Part shown: positions 1 through 7,941 of the stretch, piece after piece
How positions within the stretch are numbered: position 1 is the stretch's first letter
Layout of the letters: each line of letters begins with the position of its first letter
Origin: Euryarchaeota archaeon UBA501
GTDB taxonomy: Archaea > Thermoplasmatota > Poseidoniia > Poseidoniales > Thalassarchaeaceae
Direction: 5' to 3'
NCBI GenBank assembly: GCA_002505685.1
Contig: DAVT01000109.1
Span: 1 to 23,963, forward strand
Length of the DNA stretch: 23,963 bases
Notes under the pieces: generated by a model
Seen by the model: the letters and a program-made list of their open reading frames with translations, nothing else
The model's database searches: none
Told to the model about the DNA's origin: nothing
Made by a program: the position numbers and the translations under genes

Positions 1-713
1 GACAGTTGCTCATCTTCTTCCATTCTTTGTTTCATCCAATGAGCGGCCAGTGTTGATTTTCCGATTCCTGCAATTCCGTGTATCAGCATGCAAGACTGCT
101 GAGAATCAATCCACTCATTGAGTGTCGACATTTCTGCAGAGCGACCGTGAACCTCACGAGTTTCAGGGGGACCTGTGTGGTATGTTGCATGAGCTCCTGC
201 ACCCAGTTTCAAACGGCCCGGGGCTGGTTTACCATCGTCTTCTCCTTTCTGAATCATGCCAAAGCGGATGTCGCCAAAGGTTAGCACACCCTCGTGCTGG
301 GCATGCATCAATACTTGCAGTAAGGTCAAGTCAGCAGCCAATCTCTTGCTGGCTTGAGCGGCCACGATTTCTAGCAATTGACCATCTTCGTCGCGAATTA
401 ATACCTGTGTTTGGCCGAGAATATTGCCCCTAGACTTGGCCTCGGCTCTTCCCAATTCTGTCAACTGCCAAGTTTTCTGACGACGACTTTCGCCTCGAAC
501 GGTGCGGGTATGTTCGCTGACCCACTGATTTCGCAGCATCGTTCGCATCGAACGACTGACATTTGGTGGATGCATTGCACATGCTTCAGCGATCCCTGGA
601 CGTGTGACTGCGCCGCTAACCATGTAGAGATCTGCTTGGTCATCTTGCTCAAGAAGATGGAGCAAAAGACGGTCTTCGACCGCGATGTGAACCCGAAGGT
701 CATTGCTCGGCAT
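1..713 (-). CDS. Winged-helix / STAND-like P-loop ATPase, 3' part outside window
   Basis: Reading the minus strand from ATG 713 gives 237 codons, open to the window edge, so the C-terminal part is missing. Residues about 10-90 look like a MarR-type winged helix: an N-terminal helix (VEDRLLLHLLEQ), a recognition-like segment (HPPNVSRSMRTMLRNQWV) and a basic wing (TRTVRGESRRQKTW) running into 'LTELGRAEA'. After a linker, 'REVHGRSAEMSTLNEWI' is followed by a Walker A, GIAGIGKST (residues 213-221). This 'GR..E...L..W' plus GIxGIGKST pattern is typical of STAND/NB-ARC-like ATPases, which usually carry C-terminal repeats. The start is supported by a GGGAGG Shine-Dalgarno (plus-strand 718-723) 4 nt upstream. 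It is divergent from the surface-protein gene at 832. Role inferred: ATP-dependent signal-responsive regulator. The ligand is unknown and Walker B lies beyond the edge. Confidence 0.72.
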   Translation of the reverse strand, partial: MPSNDLRVHIAVEDRLLLHLLEQDDQADLYMVSGAVTRPGIAEACAMHPPNVSRSMRTMLRNQWVSEHTRTVRGESRRQKTWQLTELGRAEAKSRGNILGQTQVLIRDEDGQLLEIVAAQASKRLAADLTLLQVLMHAQHEGVLTFGDIRFGMIQKGEDDGKPAPGRLKLGAGAHATYHTGPPETREVHGRSAEMSTLNEWIDSQQSCMLIHGIAGIGKSTLAAHWMKQRMEEDEQL

Positions 714-831
714 CAGGCCTCCCTCGGCCTTCCTAATGTTGAACTTCACGCCCAAAAGGGCCCTCGTGCGCGCGCTCGCGCGTGATGCAAGAGAACCGGA
801 AGACCTTATTCATAGGAATGCAGCGCGTACT
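714..831. promoter_or_regulatory. Divergent promoter region with GC-rich palindromes
   Basis: This spacer separates two divergent starts (ATG 713 minus, ATG 832 plus). It contains GCCC-AAAA-GGGC (750-761) and a strongly CpG-rich alternating tract with self-complementary arms GCGCG/CGCGC (about 768-781). A TATA-like TTATTCATA near 807-815 lies about 20-25 nt upstream of ATG 832. No Shine-Dalgarno precedes 832, so a leaderless transcript starting at or near that ATG is plausible. The regulatory reading is inference. Confidence 0.4.
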
Positions 832-3800
832 ATGGTGTCCCGAGACGCGACATCCAACCTCGCGACCCTGCGAGCCCTTCTTCTTTCGATTTTGATGGTG
901 ACGGGAACGCTGTTCGTCTCAAGTGCAATGGCAGATGATACGGACGGCGATGGGACCGACGATTCTGTGGATGACTGTCCTGTTGCAGCAGGTAACAGTA
1001 CCCTTGATCGAACCGGCTGCCCTGATCGTGATGGGGATGGAACCAGTGATCTCAATGACCCATGGGTAATGTCCACGGGTGGCTATCTACAAGATACCCA
1101 CCAGTCGTCAAGTGATGATTATACAATGGTTCGATTCAATCACGATGCGACACAATATGCGACCATCGAATATACTGGTGGTTGGAGTGGCAACACCTAT
1201 TTGCGAATATGGGATACTTCAACTAAAACCAATCTAAGAACGATACAAAATAGTGGAGGTTCACAGGACGTAGATTGGTCTCCTGATGGGCAATTTGTCG
1301 CCCTACTTGCTAATGATAATGAAGTTCGAATCTACTATGCAAGCAATGGATCGTTGTATGACACAATGGATGCTGGAAGCGAAGAAGTCAGGGAATTGAA
1401 ATATAGCCCAGATGGAACGATGATTGCAGTTGTTGGGGAACGAGATGGAAATAATGGGCCTGGGCAAGTCGATATTTTTGATACTGATATTAATTCGGCA
1501 ACGTTTGGAGATGTGTTACAGACACTGACTCCAGGAAACACTGCGTATTACTATTCGGTTGACTGGAGTCCAGATGGAAATCGATTGATCGTCGGAGGAT
1601 GGGAAACAATTTACATTCTGGATACCGACACATGGTCTTCAAATCGAACGATTCAAAATGCATACAATGCTTTGAATTCTGTTCACTATTCACCTGATGG
1701 GAACATGATTTCTGCATGTTCGGCATACGATAGCGGTTCGGGTCGAGCAAGGGTCTACAATGCCATGACTGGTGCACAAATGTGGTCTTACACGACTTCA
1801 ACCTCTTGTGTCGATGCATCTTGGTCGCCCGATTCATCTCAGGTGGGATTCTCGATGAAGTACTACCAAGCAGATGGATCCAGCATTCATCTCTTCTACG
1901 CAACGACGGGAGTCAAGTTAGACACACTGTACACAGGATCTGGGAACCCGGGTTCCTGCGGCAACGGAGGGGGTTGCGGAGAGGTTTGGGGGGTCGATTG
2001 GCACCCAGATGGAAACCACATCATTTCGGCTCAGGGTCGAAATGGCGAGGGAGTATACCACTGGATGCTTGATCCGGATATTGACGGGGATGGGTACCTG
2101 AATCCAGATGATGCATTCCCAGAGGACGGCACTCAATGGAACGATACAGATGGAGATAATTACGGAGATAACGTAGCACCTGCAACAGAACCAGATGCTT
2201 GCCCCGATGTCTTTGGAACATCATACATGGATGTCTTTGGGTGTCCTGACGCGGATGGAGATGGCTATTCAGATGCTGGCGATGCTTTCGATGATGACCC
2301 ATATCAATGGGGTGACAATGACGGCGATGGCTATCCATCAAATGTCAACGACCCGAGAGACCCGAACCCATACGGAAGCGTGGATCATTTCGATGAAAAC
2401 CCCACACAGTGGGCAGATTCCGATGAAGATGGATATGGTGACAATTATGGAAATTCATCATGGACAAATAATCGAGACCCGACTTGGCCAGGGCAATGGA
2501 TTCAAATGAATCTAAGTGAATTGGAGGCAGTCGATGCCTTCCCCCTACATTTCGAACAATGGAATGATACAGATGGGGATGGTTTGGGAGATGAACCATT
2601 CAGCCAAAACATTGGCTGGGATGGATGTCCTCTCGCGTGGGGTCAATCAATTTGGGACCGCGCTGGTTGCCCTGATTCTGATGGAGATGGATGGTCAAAC
2701 CCAGGTAATGCAGCAGAGGGTGAAGGGTTGGCAAGCCCTCTAGGAGATGCGGATGCCTTTGTCAACGATCCAACTCAATGGCACGATTCTGATGGAGATA
2801 ATTTTGGAGACAATCTAACAGGAAACATGGGTGATTATTGTCCTGGTGAAGCGGGTACAAGCACGAAGGGTGCCCAGTGGAATAATGTCACCAAAACTTA
2901 CGATGACATACCATACCATGGTTGTAAGGACAATGACGGGGATGGATACGCCAACGAAAAAGAAGCATTCCCGAATGACCCCACACAATGGACTGACTAT
3001 GATGGTGATGGGGTCAATCGAAATGAAGTAGAGTCTTCTTGTGGAGATAATCAAACTGGAAACAACCCTGACTTGTTCCCAGAGGACAGTACTCAGTGTG
3101 GTGACCGAGATGGAGATGGTTATGGAAACAACAAGGGTGGTCCAAATGGAGATGCATTCCCAGATGATATCACACAATGGTTAGACACTGATGGGGATTT
3201 GTTTGGGGATAACCCGAATGGGACGACTCCCGACCTTTGTCCATATGATGCAGCTCCAGACAATGATAACCCTGACTCTCGAGGTTGTCCAGATGAAGAT
3301 AGTGATGGGGTGCCCGATATCCTAGATGCGTTCCTCAATAACACATGGCAGCATACCGACACAGATGGAGACGGTTTTGGAGATAACTCGATGTATGACG
3401 AAGGAGATGATTGTCCTACATGGCCCGGTAATTCAACAAAAGGAGGCGTTTATGGTTGCACGGATTCGGATGGAGATGGTTGGGCAGATACAATCGATTG
3501 GGATCCCGAAGATGGGACGCAATGGGTGGACACGGATGGAGATGGGTATGGTGACAATTATACCTACACAAATGTGACTGGCCATACCTTAGATGATGAT
3601 TCATATCGTTGGGGTTGTGATGTCGACCCCGGTTTGATTCAAACACGAATTCAAAACGGGGATGCGTTCCCGAATGAACCCACTCAATGGAGTGATACAG
3701 ATGGGGATGGTTACGGTGACAATTACAAGGACAATTCTACAATTCGAAAGGAATGTTGGCCAGGTGAATTGGTAGAGAATGCGAGAAATTCTGATGCCTT

Positions 3801-4377
3801 CCCCCTTCGATTTACACAAAACAAAGATGCGGATAGAGATGGTTATGGTGACAATAGCACCGGTTTAGCATTCCAGCCCGACCTCTGTAAGAGTGTTCAG
3901 GGATTCTCATATGAAGACAAGTTTGGATGCTTAGACAGTGATTCAGATGGTTGGTCTGATACCGCTGACGCCTGTCCTTATGATCCTGATATTCATCTGA
4001 TTGGACAACGATGTGTCATCACCGAACCTGAATCTGAGGGTTCACAAGCAGATGAAGAAGAGTCGTCCACAATGTTGTACATTATGGGTGGAGCTATTGC
4101 CTTGATGTTGGCACTAATCTTTGTTGCACTGGTCGCCAAGCAACTTGGTGCGAGAAAACGACTTTCAGAGATTCGAGAATTGCAGGCCCAAGAAGTCGCA
4201 TTCAACAACGAAGAGGAAGAACGCAGGCAGAAATGGATTGAGCATTACTTGGCAACCGGAGAAATCGAGAAGGCCAAGGAATTGGGTTACGTTGAGAAAG
4301 CGGAGTGGCAAGTGCACATGGAGCAAGAAGAAGCGGAGCAAAAGTCTCTGCCTGACTTCGGTGATTTGCTAGGCTAA
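832..4377 (+). CDS. Secreted beta-propeller / TSP3-repeat surface protein with C-terminal membrane anchor
   Basis: This is a 1181-residue protein. ATG 832 is chosen because it starts directly before a signal peptide (basic N-region, LRALLLSILMVTGTLFV, cleavage after SSAMA); the frame is open further upstream to ATG 703 but that part overlaps the divergent gene. Residues 35-75 hold two DxDGDGxxD calcium-binding thrombospondin-type-3 motifs. Residues about 60-405 form a WD40/PD40-like propeller with six (S/H)PD(G/S) blade motifs near residues 150, 194, 246, 287, 332 and 391. Residues about 408-1050 carry roughly 18 more TSP3-like units, many of the form 'DAFPxDxTQWxDTDGDGYGDN'. A single transmembrane helix lies at about 1081-1102 (MLYIMGGAIALMLALIFVALVA), followed by an 80-residue charged cytoplasmic tail. 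The likely role is calcium-stabilised adhesion or binding on the cell surface; the ligand is unknown. Its stop overlaps the convergent hydrolase stop by 4 bp. Confidence 0.85.
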   Translation: MVSRDATSNLATLRALLLSILMVTGTLFVSSAMADDTDGDGTDDSVDDCPVAAGNSTLDRTGCPDRDGDGTSDLNDPWVMSTGGYLQDTHQSSSDDYTMVRFNHDATQYATIEYTGGWSGNTYLRIWDTSTKTNLRTIQNSGGSQDVDWSPDGQFVALLANDNEVRIYYASNGSLYDTMDAGSEEVRELKYSPDGTMIAVVGERDGNNGPGQVDIFDTDINSATFGDVLQTLTPGNTAYYYSVDWSPDGNRLIVGGWETIYILDTDTWSSNRTIQNAYNALNSVHYSPDGNMISACSAYDSGSGRARVYNAMTGAQMWSYTTSTSCVDASWSPDSSQVGFSMKYYQADGSSIHLFYATTGVKLDTLYTGSGNPGSCGNGGGCGEVWGVDWHPDGNHIISAQGRNGEGVYHWMLDPDIDGDGYLNPDDAFPEDGTQWNDTDGDNYGDNVAPATEPDACPDVFGTSYMDVFGCPDADGDGYSDAGDAFDDDPYQWGDNDGDGYPSNVNDPRDPNPYGSVDHFDENPTQWADSDEDGYGDNYGNSSWTNNRDPTWPGQWIQMNLSELEAVDAFPLHFEQWNDTDGDGLGDEPFSQNIGWDGCPLAWGQSIWDRAGCPDSDGDGWSNPGNAAEGEGLASPLGDADAFVNDPTQWHDSDGDNFGDNLTGNMGDYCPGEAGTSTKGAQWNNVTKTYDDIPYHGCKDNDGDGYANEKEAFPNDPTQWTDYDGDGVNRNEVESSCGDNQTGNNPDLFPEDSTQCGDRDGDGYGNNKGGPNGDAFPDDITQWLDTDGDLFGDNPNGTTPDLCPYDAAPDNDNPDSRGCPDEDSDGVPDILDAFLNNTWQHTDTDGDGFGDNSMYDEGDDCPTWPGNSTKGGVYGCTDSDGDGWADTIDWDPEDGTQWVDTDGDGYGDNYTYTNVTGHTLDDDSYRWGCDVDPGLIQTRIQNGDAFPNEPTQWSDTDGDGYGDNYKDNSTIRKECWPGELVENARNSDAFPLRFTQNKDADRDGYGDNSTGLAFQPDLCKSVQGFSYEDKFGCLDSDSDGWSDTADACPYDPDIHLIGQRCVITEPESEGSQADEEESSTMLYIMGGAIALMLALIFVALVAKQLGARKRLSEIRELQAQEVAFNNEEEERRQKWIEHYLATGEIEKAKELGYVEKAEWQVHMEQEEAEQKSLPDFGDLLG

Positions 4378-5147
4378 GCCGCCAAGTCATCATCGAATCG
4401 ATTGAATGACAAGGCATCGAATGAATCAATGTCTGGTGCATTCAGTGACAGATTGTGCTGCAAGGCCTGTTCGATGGTCACCCAATCCGGGGTGCTTCCA
4501 TCAATCCAATCGTAGCGATGTCCAGGAATCAATCTCCAATCACCGGGTAGATTCTGCAAGACTGATTTGGCAAAGGCTAGACTTCGCCATTGAGCCGCTG
4601 GATCTGAACCGGGTAAGTCGACACGCCCGGAGCGCATCGTGAAAAGCAAATCGCCTGCAACATAGACACCATGTCCATGGAATGTGACGTGCCCCGGTGC
4701 GTGGCCTGGAGAATGAATTACGCGCAACTCAATTGAACCACATTTCCAAATTTCGATTCGATTGGGGTCTTGATTCCAGACATGTGTAAAATCGGTCCTG
4801 CGGAATATAATTCTTCCAAATAGACTTGGAGATACTGATTCTTCATGACCCCATACCTCAATTTCGGGGAATTTGTTTCTGATGGTTTTGACTCCAGCCG
4901 TATGGTCTCGGTGGGTATGTGTGAGGAGAATGTGTGTTGGCACAAGGTCTTCCAATTTTAGGGCCTGAATCCACCCTTCACCATCAAATGGGTCAACGAG
5001 GGCAACGACTTGATTTTGACGATCGATAAAGGCTGTATTCATGTTGGCCCACGAGCCCATTTGGGTCACCCAAATTTCGACTTCACCATCGAGGCAAGTC
5101 TTGTCAAATTCGCCTTCGCTCAGGCCCATGAACTCCGATTGGGGCAT
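4374..5147 (-). CDS. Metallo-beta-lactamase-fold hydrolase (glyoxalase II-like)
   Basis: This 257-residue protein has the full metal-ligand set of the MBL superfamily: HTHRDH at residues 77-82 (H77, H79, D81, H82), SPGHAPGH with H149, AGDLLF with D166, and PGHRYDW with H210. The N-terminal strand motif VDPFDGEGW and the layout match glyoxalase-II-like thioester hydrolases, which bind two zinc or iron ions. It has no signal peptide and is predicted to be cytoplasmic. The substrate cannot be told from sequence, as the family also covers other thioester, lactone and phosphoester hydrolases. The start is ATG 5147; only a weak purine-rich stretch (GAGGAG) lies about 20 nt upstream. The gene is divergent from the membrane regulator, and an inverted repeat at 5171-5198 sits between them. 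Confidence 0.85.
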   Translation of the reverse strand: MPQSEFMGLSEGEFDKTCLDGEVEIWVTQMGSWANMNTAFIDRQNQVVALVDPFDGEGWIQALKLEDLVPTHILLTHTHRDHTAGVKTIRNKFPEIEVWGHEESVSPSLFGRIIFRRTDFTHVWNQDPNRIEIWKCGSIELRVIHSPGHAPGHVTFHGHGVYVAGDLLFTMRSGRVDLPGSDPAAQWRSLAFAKSVLQNLPGDWRLIPGHRYDWIDGSTPDWVTIEQALQHNLSLNAPDIDSFDALSFNRFDDDLAA

Positions 5148-5170
5148 AGTGAATCAATGGTTCGGCTCCT

Positions 5171-5198
5171 CATTGGCCCCCCTAAGGGGGTGCCAATG
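5171..5198. repeat. Imperfect inverted repeat in divergent spacer
   Basis: The arms CATTGGCCCCCC and GGGGGTGCCAATG flank a TAA centre. Pairing runs over 12 positions with a single C/T mismatch. It lies 24-51 nt upstream of the hydrolase ATG (5147, minus), where the core promoter of that gene would be expected, and upstream of the plus-strand membrane regulator. It could be an operator for a dimeric winged-helix protein, possibly the neighbouring regulator itself. A stable RNA hairpin in a 5' leader is the alternative. Confidence 0.55.
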
Positions 5199-5253
5199 GT
5201 TTCAAACAGGAGGAGTGAACTGCAGTGTTGAGGCGGAGCGGTTGCTAGGCGAG

Positions 5254-7851
5254 GTGAATTTCAGGTCCGCTCCTTTGGTTGGACTGCTACTCGTGATGAT
5301 TCTCGCACCGTTGGCTAGTGCTGACTCTCCGAGTACGGAGCTTGAATTACGGGTTGAAATCGCTGAGCCAAGCAATGGTTTGTATTATTCAGACACCGGA
5401 GATTTGGATGTCACAATCCGAATCAAAAATCATGCCAATCAAGCCCGAGAATTGGTGTACAACCCCGCTTGTCCGTTTGATTTGATGATTACAGGTGAAG
5501 ATTGGCAAATGAATCTAGCCGATGAAAGAATTTGTCCTGAACAAAGTCGCGCAATGTCAATTCAACCGGGTCAAGAACGTATTTTGTCGACTTGGACTTG
5601 GGATTGGAGTGATGCTCCAAGTGGTGAGTTGGAATTTGAATTTACACAGAACGAGGCTCAAATTCAGGCGGTTGAGTCACTGATTCTACAACGTACAATC
5701 GAAATGCCTGAAGCTCTCAAACTCAATGCGGTACTCTCCGAATCAATCGGTGAACAAGTTGGACATACCACTTCGATGCCGGCAATGATTTACCTTTCTT
5801 TGAGTAATTTAGGCGCTGAAACGATTGTATTACCATTCGATTCAAATTGTCGAGTTCAAACCAATGTGTTGACAGATTTGTCTTGTGGGTCTGGAATTCT
5901 TTCGCCCGGTGAAAAACTCGCTTTAGGATGGGTTTCTTGGAACTTTGAAGGAGTTGCAGATGGCGACTATTCAATCCCGATTTCACTATCTGGCGTCAGT
6001 GGTTCAAGCACCAGTGTAGAGACAATGTATACGGTAACGCCAACCAACACAATATCACAATTGTTGCCCAGTATTTCCATCAATGTTGAAGACGGATTGG
6101 AATGGTACTTCTCGCTGGAAAATACCGCAGATGCGCCAGCCAAACTTATGTTTGAAGATGCATGCATCGCAGAAGCTCATGTCATTTCTCCAAATGGTGA
6201 AATTGTATTCGATACGCGCGGGACGAAGCATTGCCCTGACACTGGCTCAGAACAAAAAATCGCACCACAAACAACGTACACAGTTCTTTCAGATAGTTGG
6301 GATTTCATCGGTTCTGACGGTTGTGAAATCGGAGATGGATTACATCTACTGGTGGTTACTCAACCCGACCACGACCTTGTGGCAACACATTCATTCATGC
6401 ATGAAAATAGTGGGAATGACCCCGGGTGTGGCATCGATCAACAGGACGCTTCTAACGTAATTTTGAGGATTGACAATCTACACGTATTGGATGCCGATGG
6501 CTTGAATGAAAGAATTTCATTTGATGTCTCCATCACAAACTCTGGAAATGAGGAATTTGATTTCTATTGGCCTACTGATTGTTCACTTGAATTAGAACTC
6601 TCTATGGTTGGACAAGAGCCTGAGAGAATTTGGTATGAAGGGTGTGAAGAAATTGGTGGCCAAAGATCAACTATGGCCCCAATGCAAAGTTATTCTTGGC
6701 AAACCTTGGTCGTCCCATTTGTAGATAATGGGCAGGAATTGGCACATGGTAGCTGGCAAATTTCTGTACAAACAAACTCGTTGCCTGTATTCAAAGCACA
6801 ACTTGCTCACACCTATGACGGTGTATATTTGCCAGAAATTGTTGAAGATGCCGAAGAGCAAGAAGTTCTAGAGGATCCTAACGAAGATGTGGTTGAAGAA
6901 GTTGCAGAATCAATTGTTATTGAGGGCAGTTGGAATTATGTCACAACATCGACTCAAGGCTGTTGGCTACTCACCGACTCTCTAGGAGATGAACACAATT
7001 TCATCAATCATTTGCAAGATGAAGAATGGAGACCTCAGCCCGGACTCAGTGGGAGTTATCTCGTTCAGACAAGTCAAGTAGATGGGGCATGTTCAGAATG
7101 GTCAGGTATGATTATCCTTCAAACATTGGATGAAACTGAAACTGCTCCACAAATACCCACTCCTATCGAACCATCAACCCCTACGAATACTCCTATCGAT
7201 GAAATCGCTGATTTGGCTCCCGTAACCGTGACGGTTGTCGCAACGACTTCGTTGTCTATCATGAGTCTGCTTTACTTGGGCAATACAGAATGGATTCGAA
7301 TCCCTGCGCTACAATTTGGTATTGGATTGGTAGGGATGGTTCGCCGCAACGGGGAGCATGATGGTGAATACCAACGTGGACGTATCATGGGGTACCTCAC
7401 CGCGAATCCTGGTGTACACTTCAGAGCGCTTCTCGGTGCACTGAGTATGAGCAATGGACAACTCACACATCATCTAAAGCACCTAGAGAGTGAAGAGCGT
7501 ATTTGGAGAAGAAAGGATGGGCGTTTGGTTCGATTCTATCCATCTACCATCCAATCAACACTTGATGAGGAAGATTTGCCTATTCCTCTGCTGACCCCCG
7601 ATCCCAATAGCCTACAAGGGAAAATCCTGCGACTCCTTGATGCCACTGAAAATGACATTGTGAATCTAAGTCAGAAAGAGTTGGCCGTTCGACTCAAAGC
7701 CAGCCAGCAGTTAATCAGTCATCATCTCCGTACATTGGTTAAATTTGGCCTAGTAGAGCGAGAAAAGGTCGGCATGCGGTACAGATACCAATTGACTCGC
7801 GAAGCAATCTTCTTGGTCAATAGCAATGAATACGACATTTCCACAGAATGA
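5254..7851 (+). CDS. Membrane-anchored tandem BsuPI-like protein with two cytoplasmic winged helices
   Basis: From GTG 5254 this is 865 residues and begins with a compact signal peptide (NFRSAPLVGLLLVMILAPLASA). GTG 5215 and TTG 5242 are in-frame alternatives, and the frame is open to 5041. Four tandem extracellular beta-sandwich segments follow (about residues 24-155, 160-260, 265-395, 400-525). Each pairs two cysteines with a late 'PG(Q/E)....W.W'-like strand, resembling BsuPI/intracellular proteinase-inhibitor domains. An acidic linker (EDAEEQEVLEDPNEDVVEE) and a small Cys-containing module come next. A hydrophobic segment lies at about 657-677 (VTVTVVATTSLSIMSLLYLG), perhaps with a second short one at 684-697. 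The C-terminus has two ArsR-like winged helices, about 706-767 (SNGQLTHHLKHLESEERIWR) and 786-860 (ASQQLISHHLRTLVKFGLVE). I infer a one-component transmembrane sensor that binds DNA directly. The signal and target genes are unknown; an outer role in protease inhibition is possible. Confidence 0.75.
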   Translation: MNFRSAPLVGLLLVMILAPLASADSPSTELELRVEIAEPSNGLYYSDTGDLDVTIRIKNHANQARELVYNPACPFDLMITGEDWQMNLADERICPEQSRAMSIQPGQERILSTWTWDWSDAPSGELEFEFTQNEAQIQAVESLILQRTIEMPEALKLNAVLSESIGEQVGHTTSMPAMIYLSLSNLGAETIVLPFDSNCRVQTNVLTDLSCGSGILSPGEKLALGWVSWNFEGVADGDYSIPISLSGVSGSSTSVETMYTVTPTNTISQLLPSISINVEDGLEWYFSLENTADAPAKLMFEDACIAEAHVISPNGEIVFDTRGTKHCPDTGSEQKIAPQTTYTVLSDSWDFIGSDGCEIGDGLHLLVVTQPDHDLVATHSFMHENSGNDPGCGIDQQDASNVILRIDNLHVLDADGLNERISFDVSITNSGNEEFDFYWPTDCSLELELSMVGQEPERIWYEGCEEIGGQRSTMAPMQSYSWQTLVVPFVDNGQELAHGSWQISVQTNSLPVFKAQLAHTYDGVYLPEIVEDAEEQEVLEDPNEDVVEEVAESIVIEGSWNYVTTSTQGCWLLTDSLGDEHNFINHLQDEEWRPQPGLSGSYLVQTSQVDGACSEWSGMIILQTLDETETAPQIPTPIEPSTPTNTPIDEIADLAPVTVTVVATTSLSIMSLLYLGNTEWIRIPALQFGIGLVGMVRRNGEHDGEYQRGRIMGYLTANPGVHFRALLGALSMSNGQLTHHLKHLESEERIWRRKDGRLVRFYPSTIQSTLDEEDLPIPLLTPDPNSLQGKILRLLDATENDIVNLSQKELAVRLKASQQLISHHLRTLVKFGLVEREKVGMRYRYQLTREAIFLVNSNEYDISTE

Positions 7852-7897
7852 AGCGAACTGTTGCGGTTCATTCAAGAAGACCTCTGAATTGGCAAAG

Positions 7898-7916
7898 CGT
7901 GCACCGAAGGTGCACG
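7898..7916. promoter_or_regulatory. Perfect hairpin upstream of leuS
   Basis: CGTGCACC-GAA-GGTGCACG is an 8-bp perfect stem with a 3-nt loop, 25 nt before ATG 7942. It lies 47 nt after the stop of the membrane-regulator gene. It may act as a terminator for that gene or as a leader or operator element for leuS. No U-run follows it. A weaker inverted repeat (GAATGAA/TTCATTC, 7846-7873) overlaps the upstream stop codon. Confidence 0.45.
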
Positions 7917-7941
7917 TACACGCATGAGGGACGCAGTCATG

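Noticed and set aside
411..785. 124-codon plus-strand frame
   Set aside because: It lies antisense to the ATPase frame, has no recognisable domain, and the opposite strand encodes a clear winged helix plus P-loop.
703..831. Upstream extension of the surface-protein frame to ATG 703
   Set aside because: It overlaps the divergent ATPase start, crosses the GC-rich palindromic spacer and would bury the signal peptide 43 residues in.
1490..1903. 137-codon minus-strand frame within the surface-protein gene
   Set aside because: Antisense to clear propeller coding sequence; low-complexity His/Cys/Arg-rich translation without a domain.
2100..3980. Regular spaced repeats resembling a CRISPR-like or satellite array
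   Set aside because: The periodicity comes from in-frame DGDG/TQW coding repeats of the TSP3 protein; units vary and have no conserved palindromic repeat or unique spacers.
5041..5253. Upstream extension of the membrane-regulator frame to 5041
   Set aside because: It overlaps the hydrolase gene on the opposite strand by more than 100 bp and places the signal peptide internally.
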